From: Mucilaginibacter ginkgonis
Lineage (GTDB): Bacteria; Bacteroidota; Bacteroidia; Sphingobacteriales; Sphingobacteriaceae
Length of the DNA stretch: 64,000 bases
NCBI RefSeq assembly: GCF_009754905.2
Contig: NZ_CP066775.1
Span: 2,666,001 to 2,730,000 of the forward strand
Direction: 5' to 3'
Shown here: positions 45,806 through 55,400 of the stretch, one piece after another
Layout of the letters: the number at the start of each line of letters is the position of its first letter
Numbering within the stretch: the stretch's first letter is position 1
The notes under the pieces: model-generated
The model's database searches: none
Seen by the model: only the letters and a program-made list of their open reading frames with translations
What the model was told of the DNA's origin: nothing
Program-made: the position numbers and the translations under genes

Positions 45806-46192
45806 TGTCAGCCTGAGCCTGTCGAAGGCCTAAACAATCTAAATGAATAATAGCCATTAATACTTTGTGTACATTTTGCAATGCAACAATGGCTCATATT
45901 ACGTTGGCATAACAAACGATCTGGAAAGGCGCTTATATGAACATATAAATGGTATAAACGACAAAGCCTTTACATTTGATAAGAGGCCATTGAAGTTAGT
46001 TTTTCATTATAGATTTGATAATGTTAATGACGCTATAAATTTTGAGAAGCAAATAAAAGGCTGGCGCAAAGAGAAAAAGGAAGCACTGGTTAATGGCGAT
46101 TGGCACATGCTACCTGATTTATCTAGAACATCCAAAAATAAAATTACCAATACAAAAAAATTGTAGAATGGTTCGACAGGCTCACCATGACA
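45806..46192. mobile_element. 387-bp inverted-repeat cassette carrying a GIY-YIG nuclease
   Basis: The left end (45806-45829) and right end (46170-46192) are inverted copies sharing TGTCA, then TGAGCCTGTCGAA. The right arm begins 3 bp past the nuclease stop codon; the left arm ends 37 bp before its start. There is no transposase and I see no target duplication. It sits between gldD and the MBL-fold gene, unrelated to either. Layout is that of a short mobile repeat with its own nuclease, or two repeats that trapped a gene. Confidence 0.6.
45867..46166 (+). CDS. GIY-YIG nuclease superfamily protein (UPF0213 type)
   Basis: 99 residues. The catalytic signature is intact: VYILQCNNGSYYVGITNDLERRLYEH, split here as YIL, then YYVGIT, with Arg in LERRL and Glu in NFEKQIKGW. 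No ATG precedes the domain: in frame are TAA, then codons for Tyr-Phe, then GTG at 45867, so GTG is the likely start. The family nicks DNA in repair, homing or unknown roles. It lies tightly inside an inverted-repeat cassette. Confidence 0.85.
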   Translation: MYILQCNNGSYYVGITNDLERRLYEHINGINDKAFTFDKRPLKLVFHYRFDNVNDAINFEKQIKGWRKEKKEALVNGDWHMLPDLSRTSKNKITNTKKL

Positions 46193-46235
46193 TTGGCGGC
46201 TTAACGTGATTAAAGCAAATTCCCCAAATAAAAAC

Positions 46236-46865
46236 ATGATCCAACGCTTCACTAATAACCCTTTCGAGGAAAACACCTATATCCTTTACGATGATAGCGG
46301 CGAATGCGCCATCATAGATCCCGGTATGGAAACCGCCGCCGAGCAGAACGCGGTGGTTAATTTTATCACTCAAAATAAACTCAAGCCGGTTTTACTACTC
46401 AACACACATTGCCACATCGACCACATAATCGGTAATAAATTTGTATTCGATCAGTATGGTTTAAAGCCGCAATACCACATTGGCGAGCAGCCGTTGGTAG
46501 ACGAGGCACCGTCGCGGGCACAAGTGTTTGGTATTAGATATGAACTTTCGCCCAAGCCGGATCATTACCTTCCGGAAAGCGGACAGATCACCTTTGGTAA
46601 TACTACACTCGATTTGATATTCGCACCCGGCCACTCCCCCGCCCATCTGTGCTTTTATGATAAGGCAGATAACATATTAGTCGGCGGCGATGTACTGTTC
46701 CGAAACACCGTAGGCCGCACAGACCTGCCCGGCGGTAACCACGCCTTGCTCATCAAAAACATCGAGGAAAAACTTTTTACCCTTCCGGACGATTGTACCG
46801 TTTACCCGGGCCACGGGCCCGAGACTACTATTGGATATGAAAAGGCGAACAATCCGTATTTTTAA
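46236..46865 (+). CDS. Metallo-beta-lactamase-fold hydrolase (glyoxalase II-like)
   Basis: About 209 residues from the ATG at 46236 (MIQRFTNNPFEENTYIL). Metal ligands are in NTHCHIDHI, APGHSPAHLCFY, VGGDVLFRNTVGRTDLPGG and YPGHGPETTI. The pattern fits small glyoxalase-II-like thioester hydrolases; the C-terminal glutathione-binding domain of true GloB is missing. Bacillithiol-using organisms have related enzymes, but the substrate is not known. Confidence 0.9.
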   Translation: MIQRFTNNPFEENTYILYDDSGECAIIDPGMETAAEQNAVVNFITQNKLKPVLLLNTHCHIDHIIGNKFVFDQYGLKPQYHIGEQPLVDEAPSRAQVFGIRYELSPKPDHYLPESGQITFGNTTLDLIFAPGHSPAHLCFYDKADNILVGGDVLFRNTVGRTDLPGGNHALLIKNIEEKLFTLPDDCTVYPGHGPETTIGYEKANNPYF

Positions 46866-46931
46866 CACCCCCCAGTCCCCTAAAGGGAGAGTTTGGATCT
46901 GTTGTTCCCCCTTCAGGGGGTTAGGGGGTTG
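46866..46931. repeat. CCCCAG/GGGGTTAGGGGG-type intergenic hairpin
   Basis: ACCCCCCAGTCCCC pairs imperfectly with GGGGGTTAGGGGGTT; a second inner stem is CCCCCTTCAGGGGG. It ends four bases before the TTG start of the next gene, and the extra residues of the longer frame for that gene are just this repeat translated. Confidence 0.65.
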
Positions 46932-46934
46932 CGC

Positions 46935-48170
46935 TTGAACACCTCCATTTACATAGCCAAGCGTTACCTGTTTTCGGTAAAAAAGATGCACGCTATCAAC
47001 ATCATCTCTGGCATATCTATGCTTGGGGTTTTTATAGGCAGTGCGGCATTGGTTATCATTTTATCCGTGTTTAATGGGCTTGAGGGTGTCATCTTATCAT
47101 TATACAACAATTTTACTCCTCAACTGGTGATCGAGCCGGTTAAGGGAAAAACTTTTGCTGATAACATAGCGCCATTCAACAAGATAAAAAGCGATCCCGC
47201 TATATTTTCTTACGTAGAAGTGCTGCAGGAGCGCGCCCTTTTGCGTTATCGTAATCATCAGGTTATCGCCACTATGAAAGGCGTAGGCGATGGCTTTTTA
47301 AAAAATCCACGGTTGGATAGCATTGTACTTAACGGCTCTTTCGACCTGATGAGTAAGAACAAAGAGCCGCTGGCAGTTGTTGGCGCTACCGTTCAGGGAA
47401 GTTTGGGTATCAATGTTAACGATCCCTTTTCAGCTTTGCAGGTTTACGCGCCCAGCCGTAAAGCACCGCTCAATAGTATTAACCCGGCTGACGAGTTTGT
47501 GGTGCGCAACATTACACCGATCGGCATATTCTCTGTTCAGCAGGATTTTGATGATATGGTCATCGTTCCGTTGTCATTTATGCGCGACCTGTTAGCAGAC
47601 TCTATTGAAGTGTCCTCTGTAGAACTGAACTACAAAAAAGGCACTAACATCAATAAAGTGCAGGCAGAAATTCAGCAGCAATTAGGCGATGGCACATACA
47701 CGGTGAAAAACCGTTACGAGCAGAACACCTTACTGTACAAGATCCTGCATTCAGAAAAATGGGCGGTATTTATCATCTTAAGTTTTGTATTGGTTATCGC
47801 CATTTTTAACATTATCGGCTCGCTCACTATGCTGGTGATAGACAAGAAAAAAGACATCGCCATACTAAGCAGCCTTGGCGCGGGTAAGCAGCTCATCAAG
47901 GGCATATTCTTTTTCGAGGGGATGTTCATTTCATTGGTAGGCTGCGCCGGCGGAATCATTGCCGGGCTCATATTTGGCTTGCTGCAGCAACACTATGGCT
48001 TTATAAAAATGGGCGGCGGGCTTACGGTGATCAATGCCTATCCGGTAGCGTTTAAATGGACAGATTTTGTCTTGGTGCTGTTTACAGTTACGGGCATAGC
48101 CGTCATTGCGTCTGCCATAAGCGCAAGGCTGAGTGTTAAAGGCCTGGACGATTTTAAGCAGAATTTATAA
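46935..48170 (+). CDS. LolC/LolE-type ABC transporter permease
   Basis: About 411 residues. Start taken at TTG 46935, giving NTSIYIAKRYLFSVKK, the usual N-terminus; a longer in-frame ATG only adds translated repeat. It has the FtsX topology: one helix near the N-terminus (ISGISMLGVFIGSAALVIIL), a 200-residue periplasmic domain and three C-terminal helices (WAVFIILSFVLVIAIFNIIG; SLVGCAGGIIAGLIFGLL). LolC/E extracts outer-membrane lipoproteins with ATPase LolD, which is not adjacent here. Confidence 0.88.
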   Translation: MNTSIYIAKRYLFSVKKMHAINIISGISMLGVFIGSAALVIILSVFNGLEGVILSLYNNFTPQLVIEPVKGKTFADNIAPFNKIKSDPAIFSYVEVLQERALLRYRNHQVIATMKGVGDGFLKNPRLDSIVLNGSFDLMSKNKEPLAVVGATVQGSLGINVNDPFSALQVYAPSRKAPLNSINPADEFVVRNITPIGIFSVQQDFDDMVIVPLSFMRDLLADSIEVSSVELNYKKGTNINKVQAEIQQQLGDGTYTVKNRYEQNTLLYKILHSEKWAVFIILSFVLVIAIFNIIGSLTMLVIDKKKDIAILSSLGAGKQLIKGIFFFEGMFISLVGCAGGIIAGLIFGLLQQHYGFIKMGGGLTVINAYPVAFKWTDFVLVLFTVTGIAVIASAISARLSVKGLDDFKQNL

Positions 48171-48172
48171 AC

Positions 48173-48206
48173 GGTGAGTGGTGATTGGTGAGCGGTGAGT
48201 AGTGGT
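48173..48206. repeat. GGTGAG-rich microrepeat
   Basis: Four imperfect copies of GGTGAGT/GGTGATT in a row directly after the permease stop. It resembles one arm of the inverted microrepeat pairs found at 52036, 56136 and 57945, but I find no convincing inverted partner. Confidence 0.45.
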
Positions 48207-48295
48207 TTGTTACAAAACAAAAAATCACCTTTCGCCTTTTAACTTTGAGCTTTTACCTAAATTAAAATACCTTTATCATTTCCGCTATTACTACC

Positions 48296-48667
48296 ATGGA
48301 ATCTAAACGTCAACAAAAATTTGCCGGTGTTATACAAGAAGACCTGGCTGCTATATTTCAGCGAGAGGGTATGAACTATTTGCCCAATACGCTGGTTACG
48401 ATCACAAAAGTACGCGTAACGCCAGACCTGGCCATAGCACGCGTATTCCTAAGCTTTTTTAATAATACCAACACAGCACAGTCTTTAGCAATTGTAAAAC
48501 AGCATGCTTCAGAAATACGCTATAAACTTGGTGCACGCATTAAAGACCAGGTGCGTATCATTCCACAATTGGAATTCTTTATAGATGATACCAGCGAATA
48601 TGTTGAGCGCATGGACCGCATTTTTGATAAGATCAGCAAAGAAGACCGCCAGCCGGATACGGAATAG
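48296..48667 (+). CDS. rbfA: Ribosome-binding factor A
   Basis: 123 residues: VIQEDLAAIFQRE, VTITKVRVTPDLAIARVFLS (KH-like fold), EIRYKLGARIKDQVRIIPQLEFFIDDT. RbfA matures the 30S subunit. The C-terminal tail is short and acidic, as usual in this phylum. Confidence 0.94.
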   Translation: MESKRQQKFAGVIQEDLAAIFQREGMNYLPNTLVTITKVRVTPDLAIARVFLSFFNNTNTAQSLAIVKQHASEIRYKLGARIKDQVRIIPQLEFFIDDTSEYVERMDRIFDKISKEDRQPDTE

Positions 48668-48678
48668 TTAACTGCCAT

Positions 48679-49386
48679 ATGAATAGGATGAGCCAGCTAG
48701 CGTATTATGTCGGAGCAAATCCGTCTGCCGTCAGCAAAGTTGTCGAGTTTAACGAGGGTATCGACAAATTCTTTTGTTTCGATTTTACAGCGGATAATAA
48801 AGATTTGGATACTGTCGATTTTGGAGACCAAGCATCCTTTACACATTATATAGACCATACCCTGCAAAAGCACGATTGCCGCTTTGGCATTGGCGGGTAT
48901 ATGGAGCATCGCGCCATTTACAAGCGCAGTGCGTTATTTAATACCGAAGAAGAACCCCGCCGCCTGCATCTTGGGATAGACTTTTGGGCACCAGCGGGAA
49001 CAGCGGTTTACTCGCCGCTTGATGGTAAAGTGCACAGCTTTGCAGATAACAACCACTTTGGGGATTACGGCCCCACAATTATCCTGGAACATTGCCTTGA
49101 CGGCTTAACCGTATATTCTTTATACGGTCACCTTAGCCGCAAAAGTCTCGACGGTTTGCATCAGGGCAAGACAATTTCATCAGGTCAAAAAATAGCCACC
49201 CTTGGCGAATGGGCAGAGAACGGCAGCTGGCCACCTCACCTGCATTTTCAGCTGATGTTTGATATGCAGGGAATGGCAGGTGACTTTCCCGGTGTGGGTA
49301 GATTTTCAGAAAAAGAAATACAACAACAAAATATTCCTGATCCCGCTATCATTTTGCAAATACCGCAAGCAACTATAATGCGCTAA
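48679..49386 (+). CDS. M23-family metallopeptidase-like protein without signal peptide
   Basis: 235 residues. The zinc motifs are visible: HLGIDFWAPAGTAVYSPL (H-x3-D) and HLHFQL, with YGHLS between them. The first 85 residues match no domain I know. No signal peptide or membrane helix is found, unusual for a cell-wall peptidase, so it may be cytoplasmic or need another route. It lies 11 bp after rbfA. Confidence 0.85.
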   Translation: MNRMSQLAYYVGANPSAVSKVVEFNEGIDKFFCFDFTADNKDLDTVDFGDQASFTHYIDHTLQKHDCRFGIGGYMEHRAIYKRSALFNTEEEPRRLHLGIDFWAPAGTAVYSPLDGKVHSFADNNHFGDYGPTIILEHCLDGLTVYSLYGHLSRKSLDGLHQGKTISSGQKIATLGEWAENGSWPPHLHFQLMFDMQGMAGDFPGVGRFSEKEIQQQNIPDPAIILQIPQATIMR

Positions 49387-49401
49387 AAGCGTTATGGTTA
49401 T

Positions 49402-50067
49402 ATGCTTAAGCATATCGGTTTTATAGTTTTCGTTTGTTGTTTAACTCTCAGGTCTACTGCGCAGCCTGTATTCAAAGGCGGGCAACCCGCGCTGGATAAT
49501 TTCATCACCACAAAAATTGTTTACCCCGAATATTCGCGTCAGAACTGCATTGCCGCCACAATAAAGGTAGCGTTTAGACTAGACGCTGCAGGAAAAGTTG
49601 ACACCGCTTATGTACAGGACGGGCCGGGAATTGATCTGGATGAGGAGGCAGTTCGCATTGTCAGAATGACATCGGGCAAATGGACAGTGCCAAACACTTA
49701 TGCCATAGGTGCCGTCATCGTAATACCCATCACCTTCACCCCTGATTATTCAAGATGCAATAATGTGACAAATCAAAGCCGCCAGGCAGCCATTGCCAAT
49801 TACAAAGCGCAAGAACAATTGCAGGATGCTATTACCAACTATTACAAAAATAAGTACCAGGGCAAAGGCGATCCCAACGTAGAAAAGCAAATCACCGCTT
49901 TGAAAATACAGCTGGGGTATGATGATTCTTTTATAAATGATTTACTGGACCAGGCCAATCAAAAATTTAAACAAGGCGACAAGGCAGGTGCCTGCAAAGA
50001 TTGGAACTTTATACGCAACATTGGCAGCGATAAGGCAGATTCCTTTATTGCCAAAAATTGCAGATAA
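49402..50067 (+). CDS. Secreted protein with TonB C-terminal-like domain
   Basis: 221 residues. A signal peptide (IGFIVFVCCLTLRSTAQ) leads directly into a TonB-C-like fold (IVYPEYSRQNCIAATIKVAF, LDEEAVRIVRMTSGKW), then a helical, TPR-like tail ending GDKAGACKDWNFIRNIGS. True TonB has an inner-membrane anchor and a Pro-rich spacer; both are missing, so it cannot transmit the proton force in the normal way. It might bind peptidoglycan or outer-membrane receptors. Function unknown. Confidence 0.7.
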   Translation: MLKHIGFIVFVCCLTLRSTAQPVFKGGQPALDNFITTKIVYPEYSRQNCIAATIKVAFRLDAAGKVDTAYVQDGPGIDLDEEAVRIVRMTSGKWTVPNTYAIGAVIVIPITFTPDYSRCNNVTNQSRQAAIANYKAQEQLQDAITNYYKNKYQGKGDPNVEKQITALKIQLGYDDSFINDLLDQANQKFKQGDKAGACKDWNFIRNIGSDKADSFIAKNCR

Positions 50068-51009
50068 CTATTTGCCTTTACGCATGGTGATATGCAGTGC
50101 TATTTCGCTGGCGTGAGGTATACCCAATGTGCTGCCCGGCTTTACGTGCAGGTAGTATTGCAGGTACCCGTCTAACAGTTTGTGACTTTTGCGTAAAAAC
50201 GCCTGGTGATATTCCTCTTCATAAAAACCAACAAGGGGTTTGCCATAAGTCATTCTGCCACTCGCGTCCACATAGACAGAAAACGAATAACCAAAATCTT
50301 CATTGCCGTTATTGATCCGTATGTAGAAAGATGGATTCATGTAATCATCTGATGTATCGAAATGATTGAGCAAGGTCGGTTCTTCGGTCTTTTTCTCGAT
50401 GATGAAGTTTGGGTTATTTGATGATAGCTGCACAGGGCTGCGCGCGGCAAAAGCCTTTGTGCTATCTTTTTGAGATAAGGCGATAAGCTTTTTTAGGTAC
50501 GCTGTGTCTGCATGGGTTGGGCGGCGCAGCGCGCCGGTATCGCTATGCAAAACATTCCTGATGTAATCGTTCGAGTAGAAGGTCATGAAGACTTTATTGC
50601 CTTTAGTCTCTATGCTATCGCCGCTAAACTTTAGAATCTCTAATAGCAAACTGTCTTTGCTCATTTTGCGCATCTTATACCAGGTGCGCGCTGTATTGAA
50701 AATAGAATCATAACCGCGCGAAAGCGGAAAGTTTATATAAGTTTTTTTTATGGGGCTATAGATCCGTGCCGAATCATTCTTCAAAAATTCGAGTTCCCAT
50801 TGCGGCTCCAGCTGATAACCGTATTCGTTAAAGATAAGCCCGTTTTGTAACCGGCGATGAACCTCTGTGTATTGAATGCCTTGTATAGGCTTAAAAGAAA
50901 TGATCTCGCGTTTTGCAATGTGCCGCGGCTTGCATCCGGCTAAAGCCATCAACATTAAAAAGCATAGCACGTACCTGGTGCGAAGACATGTTTCCAAGAG
51001 CATATTCAT
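50068..51009 (-). CDS. Hypothetical lipoprotein
   Basis: 313 residues with a lipoprotein signal (LCFLMLMALAGC) after a basic N-terminus. The mature part is polar, alpha/beta and ends with HITMRKGK; phrase HVKPGSTLGIPHASEIALHI lies near the end. I recognise no family. The stop lies directly against the convergent TonB-C gene. A start at Met3 is also possible. Confidence 0.75.
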   Translation of the reverse strand: MNMLLETCLRTRYVLCFLMLMALAGCKPRHIAKREIISFKPIQGIQYTEVHRRLQNGLIFNEYGYQLEPQWELEFLKNDSARIYSPIKKTYINFPLSRGYDSIFNTARTWYKMRKMSKDSLLLEILKFSGDSIETKGNKVFMTFYSNDYIRNVLHSDTGALRRPTHADTAYLKKLIALSQKDSTKAFAARSPVQLSSNNPNFIIEKKTEEPTLLNHFDTSDDYMNPSFYIRINNGNEDFGYSFSVYVDASGRMTYGKPLVGFYEEEYHQAFLRKSHKLLDGYLQYYLHVKPGSTLGIPHASEIALHITMRKGK

Positions 51010-51062
51010 TGCGGCAAGATACAGATAGAGTTATTTAATAAAGTGATGCTAACACTTTGAAA

Positions 51063-52019
51063 TTAAAATAATGCCGAAGCGATGCGCTTGGTAGGTTCTG
51101 CATTACCCATAGTATAAAAGTGGAGCACCGGTGCACCAAACTCCATTAACTCTTTACATTGGTTGATCATCCATTCAATGCCAACTTCACGCACGGCATT
51201 GTCATTCTTACAGGCCTGTATAGCATCGCCCAGATCTTCGGGTATGTCAATGTGAAATATCTTCGGCAAACTAACCAATTGCTTTAAGTTAGTAATTGGT
51301 TTTAGTCCCGGGATAATAGGTACATTTATACCATTTTCGTGGCATTGGGTTACAAATTCTTTATACTTACTGTTGTCAAAAAACATTTGGGTAACAATAA
51401 AATTTGCCCCTCCATCTATTTTCTGTTTAAGATATTTGAAGTCGGTCTTTAAATTAGGGGCCTCAAAATGTTTCTCGGGATAAGCAGCCACTCCAATACA
51501 AAAATCTGTTTTATAGGCCGAAGGCTGATCTTCATGCAAGTAAATACCCTCGTTCATATTGGTTACCTGTTTTAAGAGGTCGGTTGCATAACAGTGCCCT
51601 CCCGGAGTGGGAATAAAACCGGCGTCGCCTTTACGGGCGTCCCCACGCAGCACCAATACGTTATCTATGCCTAAAAACTGCAGGTCTATCAACGCGTATT
51701 CTGTTTCTTCTTTGGTAAACCCGCCGCAGATCAAATGCGGAACGGTGTCTACCTTATATTTATGCTGTATGGCCGCGCATACTGCCACTGTTCCCGGGCG
51801 CTTGCGATAAGTTACCTTTTCAAGCAACCCATTACCACGTTCCTTGTAAGCGTTATCCTCGCGTGATGAGGTAACATCAATAAACGGCGGTTTAAACTCC
51901 ATTAACGGGTCAATAGCGTTAAAGATGCCTTGTAAGCTTGAGCCCTTCAACGGCGGCAGCAACTCAAAAGAAAAAAGTGTTCTGCCTTTGGCGTTTGCGA
52001 TATGTTCGGTTATTTTCAT
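51063..52019 (-). CDS. metF: 5,10-methylenetetrahydrofolate reductase
   Basis: 318 residues: FSFELLPPLKG holds the catalytic Glu, then FIDVTSSRED, GGFTKEETEYALIDL, NVLVLRGDARKG, ANFIVTQMFFDN and PIIPGLKPITN. It reduces methylene-THF to methyl-THF using FAD and NAD(P)H, feeding MetH. It follows metH in the same direction but a foreign-looking cassette lies between them. Confidence 0.95.
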   Translation of the reverse strand: MKITEHIANAKGRTLFSFELLPPLKGSSLQGIFNAIDPLMEFKPPFIDVTSSREDNAYKERGNGLLEKVTYRKRPGTVAVCAAIQHKYKVDTVPHLICGGFTKEETEYALIDLQFLGIDNVLVLRGDARKGDAGFIPTPGGHCYATDLLKQVTNMNEGIYLHEDQPSAYKTDFCIGVAAYPEKHFEAPNLKTDFKYLKQKIDGGANFIVTQMFFDNSKYKEFVTQCHENGINVPIIPGLKPITNLKQLVSLPKIFHIDIPEDLGDAIQACKNDNAVREVGIEWMINQCKELMEFGAPVLHFYTMGNAEPTKRIASALF

Positions 52020-52035
52020 GCAGTATCAAGTAACG

Positions 52036-52437
52036 AGTATCAAGTATCGAGATAACAATTAGGACGCCAGGCTTTTTTGAAAACCGTGAAGCATCTTCTG
52101 CACTTCTATTATCTGATTACTTGTTATTTGTAGTTGTTCTTCTGTTATATATTTAAATTCACGGGCAAGGATCACTTGGGTTTCAAGTTCAAATGATGAC
52201 CCAACCGCTATGCTAAAAAACTGGTACAGTTCTTTGTTTGATTTGCGACCACAACCTTCTGCAATATTGGAGGGTATCGATACCGCAGCACGCGTCATCT
52301 GGGAAATGAGACCAAACCTTTCTGCTTGAGGGAGATCTCTCGTAATTTCAAAAATTATTTTAGAAGGGCTTATTCCTGCTTTCCAAACTTTTAATTCTTT
52401 AAAGTTATGCATTCGCACTATCTTGATACTTGATACT
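52036..52437. mobile_element. 402-bp inverted-repeat cassette with a four-helix-bundle (S23/IVP) gene
   Basis: The ends are AGTATCAAGTATCGAGATA (52036-52054) and, inverted, AGTATCAAGTATCAAGATA (52419-52437): 18 of 19 bases match. The left arm lies four bases past the gene stop and the right arm touches the first ATG, so almost nothing but gene and repeats is present. It splits metF from metH. Genes of this family are widespread in Bacteroidota and often lie in repeats; how they move is not established. Confidence 0.65.
52059..52412 (-). CDS. Four helix bundle protein (S23/23S-rRNA intervening-sequence family)
   Basis: About 117 residues from the ATG at 52412; an ATG two codons earlier is possible. 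Family phrases: HNFKELKVWKAG, LISQMTRAAVSIPSNIAEG, GRKSNKELYQFFSIAVGSSFELETQ. The fold is a four-helix bundle related to proteins encoded in 23S rRNA intervening sequences and to the Avd accessory protein of diversity-generating retroelements. No reverse transcriptase or variable repeat lies nearby, so a DGR role is unlikely. Probably a nucleic-acid-binding oligomer. Confidence 0.9.
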   Translation of the reverse strand: MHNFKELKVWKAGISPSKIIFEITRDLPQAERFGLISQMTRAAVSIPSNIAEGCGRKSNKELYQFFSIAVGSSFELETQVILAREFKYITEEQLQITSNQIIEVQKMLHGFQKSLAS

Positions 52438-52454
52438 AATATCTTTATACCAAT

Positions 52455-55400
52455 TTAATAATTCAAATTAGGACCCAGCCAGCGTTCAACGGTATCGATG
52501 CTCATCTCTTTACGTTTGGCATAGTCATCCACCTGGTCTTTGCCAATTTTGCCCAGACCAAAGTAGCGGGATTGCGGATGCGCAAAGTAAAACCCGCTTA
52601 CAGATGCAGCCGGCATCATAGCCAAACTTTCTGTAAGGTACATGTGCGCTTCGTCCTCGGCTTTTAGCAGATCAAACAGCGTTGTTTTTTCTGTGTGATC
52701 CGGGCAGGCCGGGTAACCTGGTGCCGGGCGTATGCCTTGATATTCTTCTTTAATTAGCTGCAGATTATCTAAGGTTTCGTCTTTAGCATAACCCCAATAT
52801 TCGCGGCGGACCAATTCATGCATCTTTTCGGCAAATGCTTCGGCCAAACGATCCGCCAAGGCTTTTGCCAATATACTGTTATAATCGTCGTGGTCGGCTT
52901 CAAATTCGGCTACAAGTTCATCACAACCAATGCCGGTGGTTACCGCAAAGCCGCCAAAATAATCAGCTACGCCACTTTGCTTTGGTGCAATAAAATCGGC
53001 AAGCGCGTAATATGGTTCGCCTTTAACCTTCTCGCCTTGCTGTCGTAAAGTATGTATGCGGCTAAGTAACTGCGTACGGTTCTCATCGGTATAAAGTTCG
53101 ATATCATCGCCTGCACTGTTTGCGGGCCAAAAACCAATTACACCATTTGCGTGAAGGAGTTTTTCCTTTACGATCCTATTTAACAGCACCTGCGCGTCGT
53201 CGTACAGCTTTTTGGCTTCAGCACCTACATAAGGATCATTAAAGATCTTTGGATAGCTGCCGCGTAGCTCCCAGGTGTGAAAAAACGGCGTCCAGTCGAT
53301 ATAATCTATCAGCTCTTCCAATGGGTAAGAAGCAAATGTTTTTGTCCCCAGGAAAGACGGTTTTGGTGCAATTGCACTATTAAGGTTTATCTTAAATTTT
53401 TGCTCACGCGCTTCTTCAATACTTGCAAAGCGTTTGTCGTTGCGTTTATTAGCATGCGCCTCTCGTGCCTTGTCATATTCAAGCTTAACAGACTTGATAT
53501 ATGGCTGTCGTTGCTCGGCATTCATCAGGCTGCTGCAAACGGTAACGCTTCGCGACGCATCAAGTACGTGTATGGCAGCACCCGAATAATTAGGCGCGAT
53601 CTTTACCGCCGCATGTATACGCGATGTGGTTGCCCCGCCTACTATCAGCGGAATATTCATATTCTCGCGTTCCATTTCTTTGGCAAAATGCACCATCTCG
53701 TCCAAAGAAGGTGTAATTAAACCGCTAAGGCCGATTATATCAACCTCTTGTTTTTTGGCTTCATCTAAAATACGTTGAGCGGGCACCATTACGCCAAGGT
53801 CTATTACCTCGAAGTTATTACAAGCCAGTACAACGCCTACTATGTTTTTGCCGATGTCATGCACATCACCTTTTACGGTTGCCAGCAATATCTTTCCGGC
53901 AGTTGATTTGCCTCCGGCATGCGGATTCTTTAATTTCTCTTCTTCAATAAACGGCAGCAGGTAAGCAACAGCCTTTTTCATTACACGTGCCGACTTTACT
54001 ACCTGCGGCAGAAACATTTTGCCGGCGCCAAAAAGGTCGCCTACTATGTTCATGCCATCCATCAGCGGGCCTTCTATTACCTCGAGCGGGCGGGCGTATT
54101 TTTGCCGCGCCTCTTCCACATCGGCGTCGAGGTATTCGATGATACCTTTTACCAGCGCGTGTGATAACCGCGATTCAACCGGCTCGTTTCGCCAGGCCTC
54201 ATCACGCACAATCTCTTTGCCTTTAGACTTTATTGTATCTGCATATTCAACCAAACGCTCGGTAGCTTCGGGATGGCGGTTAAGCAATACGTCTTCTACC
54301 TTTTTCAGCAGTTCGGGTTCTATTTCTTCATATACTTCCAGCATCCCGGCGTTTACAATGCCCATGTCCATGCCTGCTTTTATGGCATGGTACAAAAATG
54401 CCGAGTGCATAGCCTCGCGCACAGTGTTGTTACCACGGAATGAGAAAGAAATATTACTCACACCGCCGCTAACTTTAGCATAGGGCAGGTTTTCTTTTAT
54501 CCAGCGGGTAGCGTTAATAAAGTCTACCGCGTAGTTGTTATGTTCTTCTAACCCTGTAGCAACAGTTAAGATGTTCGGGTCGAAGATGATGTCTTGAGGA
54601 GGGAAACCAATTTCGTTAACCAGTATATCGTAAGAGCGTTTACATATCTCTATCCGGCGATTGTATGAATCTGCCTGGCCTTGTTCATCAAAAGCCATTA
54701 CAACTGTCGCAGCGCCGTAGCATAATATTTTGCGGGCATACTCTTTAAATTTTTCTTCACCCTCTTTAAGGGAGATCGAGTTAACAATGCCCTTTCCCTG
54801 TAAACACTTAAGCCCGGCCTCGATCACGCTCCATTTAGACGAGTCGACCATGATGGGCAATTTGGCAATATCAGGTTCAGATGCTATCAGGTTCAGAAAC
54901 TTTACCATCACGGCTTCAGAGTCTATCATACCCTCGTCCATGTTGATGTCTATTACCTGCGCGCCGCCTTCTACCTGCTGGCGGGCTACGGTTAGTGCTT
55001 CCTCATAATTCTCTGAAAGGATAAGTTTCGAAAATTTAGGAGACCCTGTTATGTTGGTACGCTCGCCAACGTTTACATAAATACTTTCTGGTGTAACGGT
55101 TACAGACTCTAACCCGCTGAGGCGCATATGAGGTTCTGCAACCGGCTTTTTGCGTGGCTGGGTTTGCCTCGCCTTTTCGGCAATGCAGCGGATATGATCG
55201 GGTGTGGTACCGCAGCATCCGCCAACTATATTTACGAAGCCCGATTTCAGGAAGTCATCTACAAGGTGCGCGGTTTCATGCGGCATCTCATCATATCCGC
55301 CAAACTCATTTGGCAGGCCGGCGTTGGGGTAAGCCGATACAAATACATCGGCTTTTTCAGAAAGTTCTTCTATATGCGGGCGCATATCTTTGGCACCTAA

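Noticed and set aside
52059..52418. Avd accessory gene of a diversity-generating retroelement
   Set aside because: The fold family is shared, but no reverse transcriptase, template repeat or variable repeat is found nearby.
54019..54483. 154-residue frame antisense to metH
   Set aside because: Shadow of metH; Ser-rich translation typical of antisense frames.
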